DNA from: Candidatus Zixiibacteriota bacterium
GTDB taxonomy: Bacteria; Zixibacteria; MSB-5A5; CAIYYT01
Direction of reading: 5' to 3'
NCBI GenBank assembly: GCA_026397575.1
Contig: JAPLUP010000499.1
Location: 1-5,784 of the forward strand
DNA: 5,784 nucleotides
The notes under the pieces are model-generated. The model was not told the DNA's origin and did no database searches. It saw nothing but the letters and a program-made list of their open reading frames with translations. Position 1 is the stretch's first letter, and each line of letters starts with the position of its first letter. The position numbers and the translations under genes were made by a program. Positions 4,411 to 5,784 of the stretch are shown piece after piece.

Positions 4411-5406
4411 ATGAGACATCTTGACATTCTGAATGGCGACTACGCACAAACCACACGGCTGCGTTCGAAAATGCTACGAGCCGCGCGCGAATGGTTCGAA
4501 GAGAACTCATTCCTCGAAATCTGTGTCCCGCATATTACCGGCGCGACCGGGTCATGTGAGTGGTTCCCCAACGCCATGCCGGTGATGATGTACAATGCTC
4601 AGGGGCAGGAATTGAGCATGTTTCTGCGGCAAACCGGACAGCTCTATCTGGAAGCGTTTACGCATGTTCACAATCGGGTCTTTACGATCGGCCCCTCGTT
4701 TCGACAGGAAAGGAAAGTGACTAACCGCCACCTCTGCGAATTTACGCTGATCGAATTCGAAGGACGGGACTTCGAATTGGACGGTCTGATGAACTTGATT
4801 GAGTCGGCGGTCAAGCGTATGTACCGGGCGGCGACAGGGCTTTGCCCCAACGCCCTGCTCGACAACTATTGCGCGCTGCCGTTCAATCGAGTCACCTATG
4901 CCGAGGCCATCTCGACATTGCAAAAGAGCGGCTATCAAATCAATTACGGAGACGACTTGGGCAGCAAGGAGGAATTGGGTCTGTGCGCAATCCTGAACAG
5001 CTTGCCGACATTCGTAACGCATTACCCGGCTGATCCCCGGCCGAAAGAAGGTGGCGTGATCAAATTCTTCTCGATGAAGCGTTCTGCCAGCACAACTCTC
5101 TGCTGCGACCTGTTGTTGCCGCATGTCGGTGAATCAGTCGGTGGCGCGGTGCGCGAAGGTTCGTCGGAGCAATGTCGAATCCAGTTCTGCGAATCCTATA
5201 TGTATGAACACTTGACTGAGCGCGGCGTTGATCCGGCACAGTTCGACTGGTACTTTGACGTCCTCGCCAAGGGTGAAGGGCAGTCGGCCGGCTGCGGTAT
5301 CGGTTTCGAGCGAGTCGTGCAGTCGGTGCTCGCGCTGCAGCAGCAGGGCGCCAGCATCAAGACGGCCGTTGAGTTGCCGCGTTCGCCGGAATATCTGCTG
5401 CCATAG
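4411..5406 (+). CDS. AsnRS-like catalytic domain protein without anticodon-binding domain (possible AS-AR asparagine synthetase)
   Basis: This 331-residue cytosolic protein is almost entirely a class II aminoacyl-tRNA synthetase core of the AsnRS/AspRS type. It begins directly with the motif 1 region (30-44), then QTGQLYLEAF (74-83), motif 2 FRQE...RHLCEFT (97-112), the amino-acid site region LLLPHVGESVGGAVRE (234-249) and motif 3 GCGIGFER (294-301), ending ELPRSPEYLLP. These follow AsnRS more than bacterial AspRS. The N-terminal OB-fold that reads the anticodon is missing; full AsnRS is about 430-465 residues. Known proteins of this build include the archaeal AS-AR enzymes, which make asparagine from aspartate, ATP and ammonia; other synthetase paralogues have different roles. 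Where AsnRS usually has Pro-His before motif 3, this protein has Gln-Ser, so activity may differ. The attenuator-like leader fits an amino-acid biosynthesis role. The fold is secure; the reaction is inference. Confidence 0.88.
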   Translation: MRHLDILNGDYAQTTRLRSKMLRAAREWFEENSFLEICVPHITGATGSCEWFPNAMPVMMYNAQGQELSMFLRQTGQLYLEAFTHVHNRVFTIGPSFRQERKVTNRHLCEFTLIEFEGRDFELDGLMNLIESAVKRMYRAATGLCPNALLDNYCALPFNRVTYAEAISTLQKSGYQINYGDDLGSKEELGLCAILNSLPTFVTHYPADPRPKEGGVIKFFSMKRSASTTLCCDLLLPHVGESVGGAVREGSSEQCRIQFCESYMYEHLTERGVDPAQFDWYFDVLAKGEGQSAGCGIGFERVVQSVLALQQQGASIKTAVELPRSPEYLLP

Positions 5407-5459
5407 CGCAACATCGACATTCACAGGGGCGCGATGTCATGACCTGATAAGGACTGGCG
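5407..5459. other. Short convergent intergenic gap
   Basis: Fifty-three bases between the synthetase-like stop and the last stop of the minus-strand remnant. ACATCG (5411-5416) can pair with CGATGT (5432-5437), and GCGC-TATT-GCGC lies at 5457-5468, but neither is followed by a T-run, so no terminator is called. Confidence 0.4.
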
Positions 5460-5534
5460 CTATTGCGCGACAATCTTCTTGACGATTGCCGGATCGTTCG
5501 GGAACTGGTCAGCATCCACTGGACGCATCTGGTC
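5460..5534 (-). pseudogene. Apparent frameshifted C-terminus of the preceding minus-strand gene
   Basis: One base out of frame from the stop at 5535-5533, the minus strand reads DQMRPVDADQFPNDPAIVKK followed by IVAQ and TAG (5462-5460). This is protein-like with ordinary codons and has no start signal of its own. At the junction the minus strand reads GTAGACTGACCAG; removing one TGAC restores a continuous frame from KPLSVD into QMRPVD. The simplest explanation is a 4-base TGAC insertion, either a real mutation or a sequencing or assembly error. Programmed +1 frameshifting at the TGA-C is possible but less likely. Confidence 0.4.
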
Positions 5535-5784
5535 AGTCTACTGACAGCGGTTTTCTTCCTTTGATGACATAGAAAAAGGCGCCGCTGCAAAGGAAGAACT
5601 TGCCGTCACTCAGTTGTTGTTTATACACGGGGGTAATCCTGTCGACCATCCGGACGATTCGCTCCCATTCATCGAGTGTGCCACCGCCGGCCAGGAATTC
5701 CTCTCGTTCGCGGTCCTGCCAGTATTTGCGCTTGTCATCATCAAACCAGTTGGCCTTGATCATCTTCAACAACTGTTGCTGGAG
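5533..5784 (-). CDS. 3' end of an unrecognised gene (partial at window edge)
   Basis: The frame is open to the right edge, so the start may be outside the window; ATG 5763-5761 and TTG 5772-5770 are internal candidates without a ribosome-binding site that I can see. About 83 codons are visible, ending in TGA 5535-5533. The product is charged at first (ANWFDDDKRKYWQDREREEF), then GGGTLDEWERIVRMVD, then a hydrophobic strand-like part, GKFFLCSGAFFYVIKGRK. It looks like genuine soluble protein sequence but no family is recognised. The gene converges on the synthetase-like gene. The reading frame probably ended further on originally; see the remnant at 5460-5534. Confidence 0.6.
   Translation of the reverse strand, partial: LQQQLLKMIKANWFDDDKRKYWQDREREEFLAGGGTLDEWERIVRMVDRITPVYKQQLSDGKFFLCSGAFFYVIKGRKPLSVD

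Noticed and set aside
4552..5124. 190-codon minus-strand gene
   Set aside because: It lies wholly antisense to the well-supported synthetase-like gene and has no motifs; it is a shadow frame.

Overview
The window looks bacterial. A consensus-like sigma-70 promoter with A-tracts upstream, a textbook intrinsic terminator and a strong Shine-Dalgarno site are all readable by eye. The lineage is not determined. The dispersed palindromic repeat modules resemble the kind common in uncultured candidate-phylum genomes (my impression is Zixibacteria-like), but this is recollection and was not searched.

Left third (1-2633): two rightward genes 12 bases apart. The first has lost its 5' end to the window edge. 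It is a beta-class DNA methyltransferase joined to a C-terminal Mrr-like PD-(D/E)XK nuclease domain. The second encodes a 396-residue protein of unknown family with a plausible PD-(D/E)XK core. Together they look like a restriction-modification or other DNA-defence locus. Three GATCAT words sit at their junction.

Middle (2634-3970): about 1.3 kb with no convincing intact gene. It holds a mosaic of short palindromic modules. The modules at 3062-3145 and at 3774-3930 have the same order but opposite orientation, and flank about 500 bases that contain an interrupted, coding-like reading on the minus strand.

Right part (3971-5406): a strong promoter at 3994-4022 starts a leader of about 360 nt that ends in an intrinsic terminator at 4356-4387. 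Only 23 bases separate that terminator from the start codon of a gene for an asparaginyl-tRNA-synthetase-like catalytic domain with no anticodon-binding domain, possibly an asparagine synthetase of the AS-AR type. I see no room for another promoter, so the gene is probably reached by read-through, which suggests transcription attenuation. The leader contains a possible short, asparagine-containing reading frame and a helix that could rearrange with the terminator. No T-box motif was seen. This leader plus gene is the most interesting unit in the window.

Right edge (5460-5784): the 3' end of an unrecognised minus-strand gene converges on the synthetase-like gene. Its reading frame appears to be broken close to its C-terminus by a small insertion.
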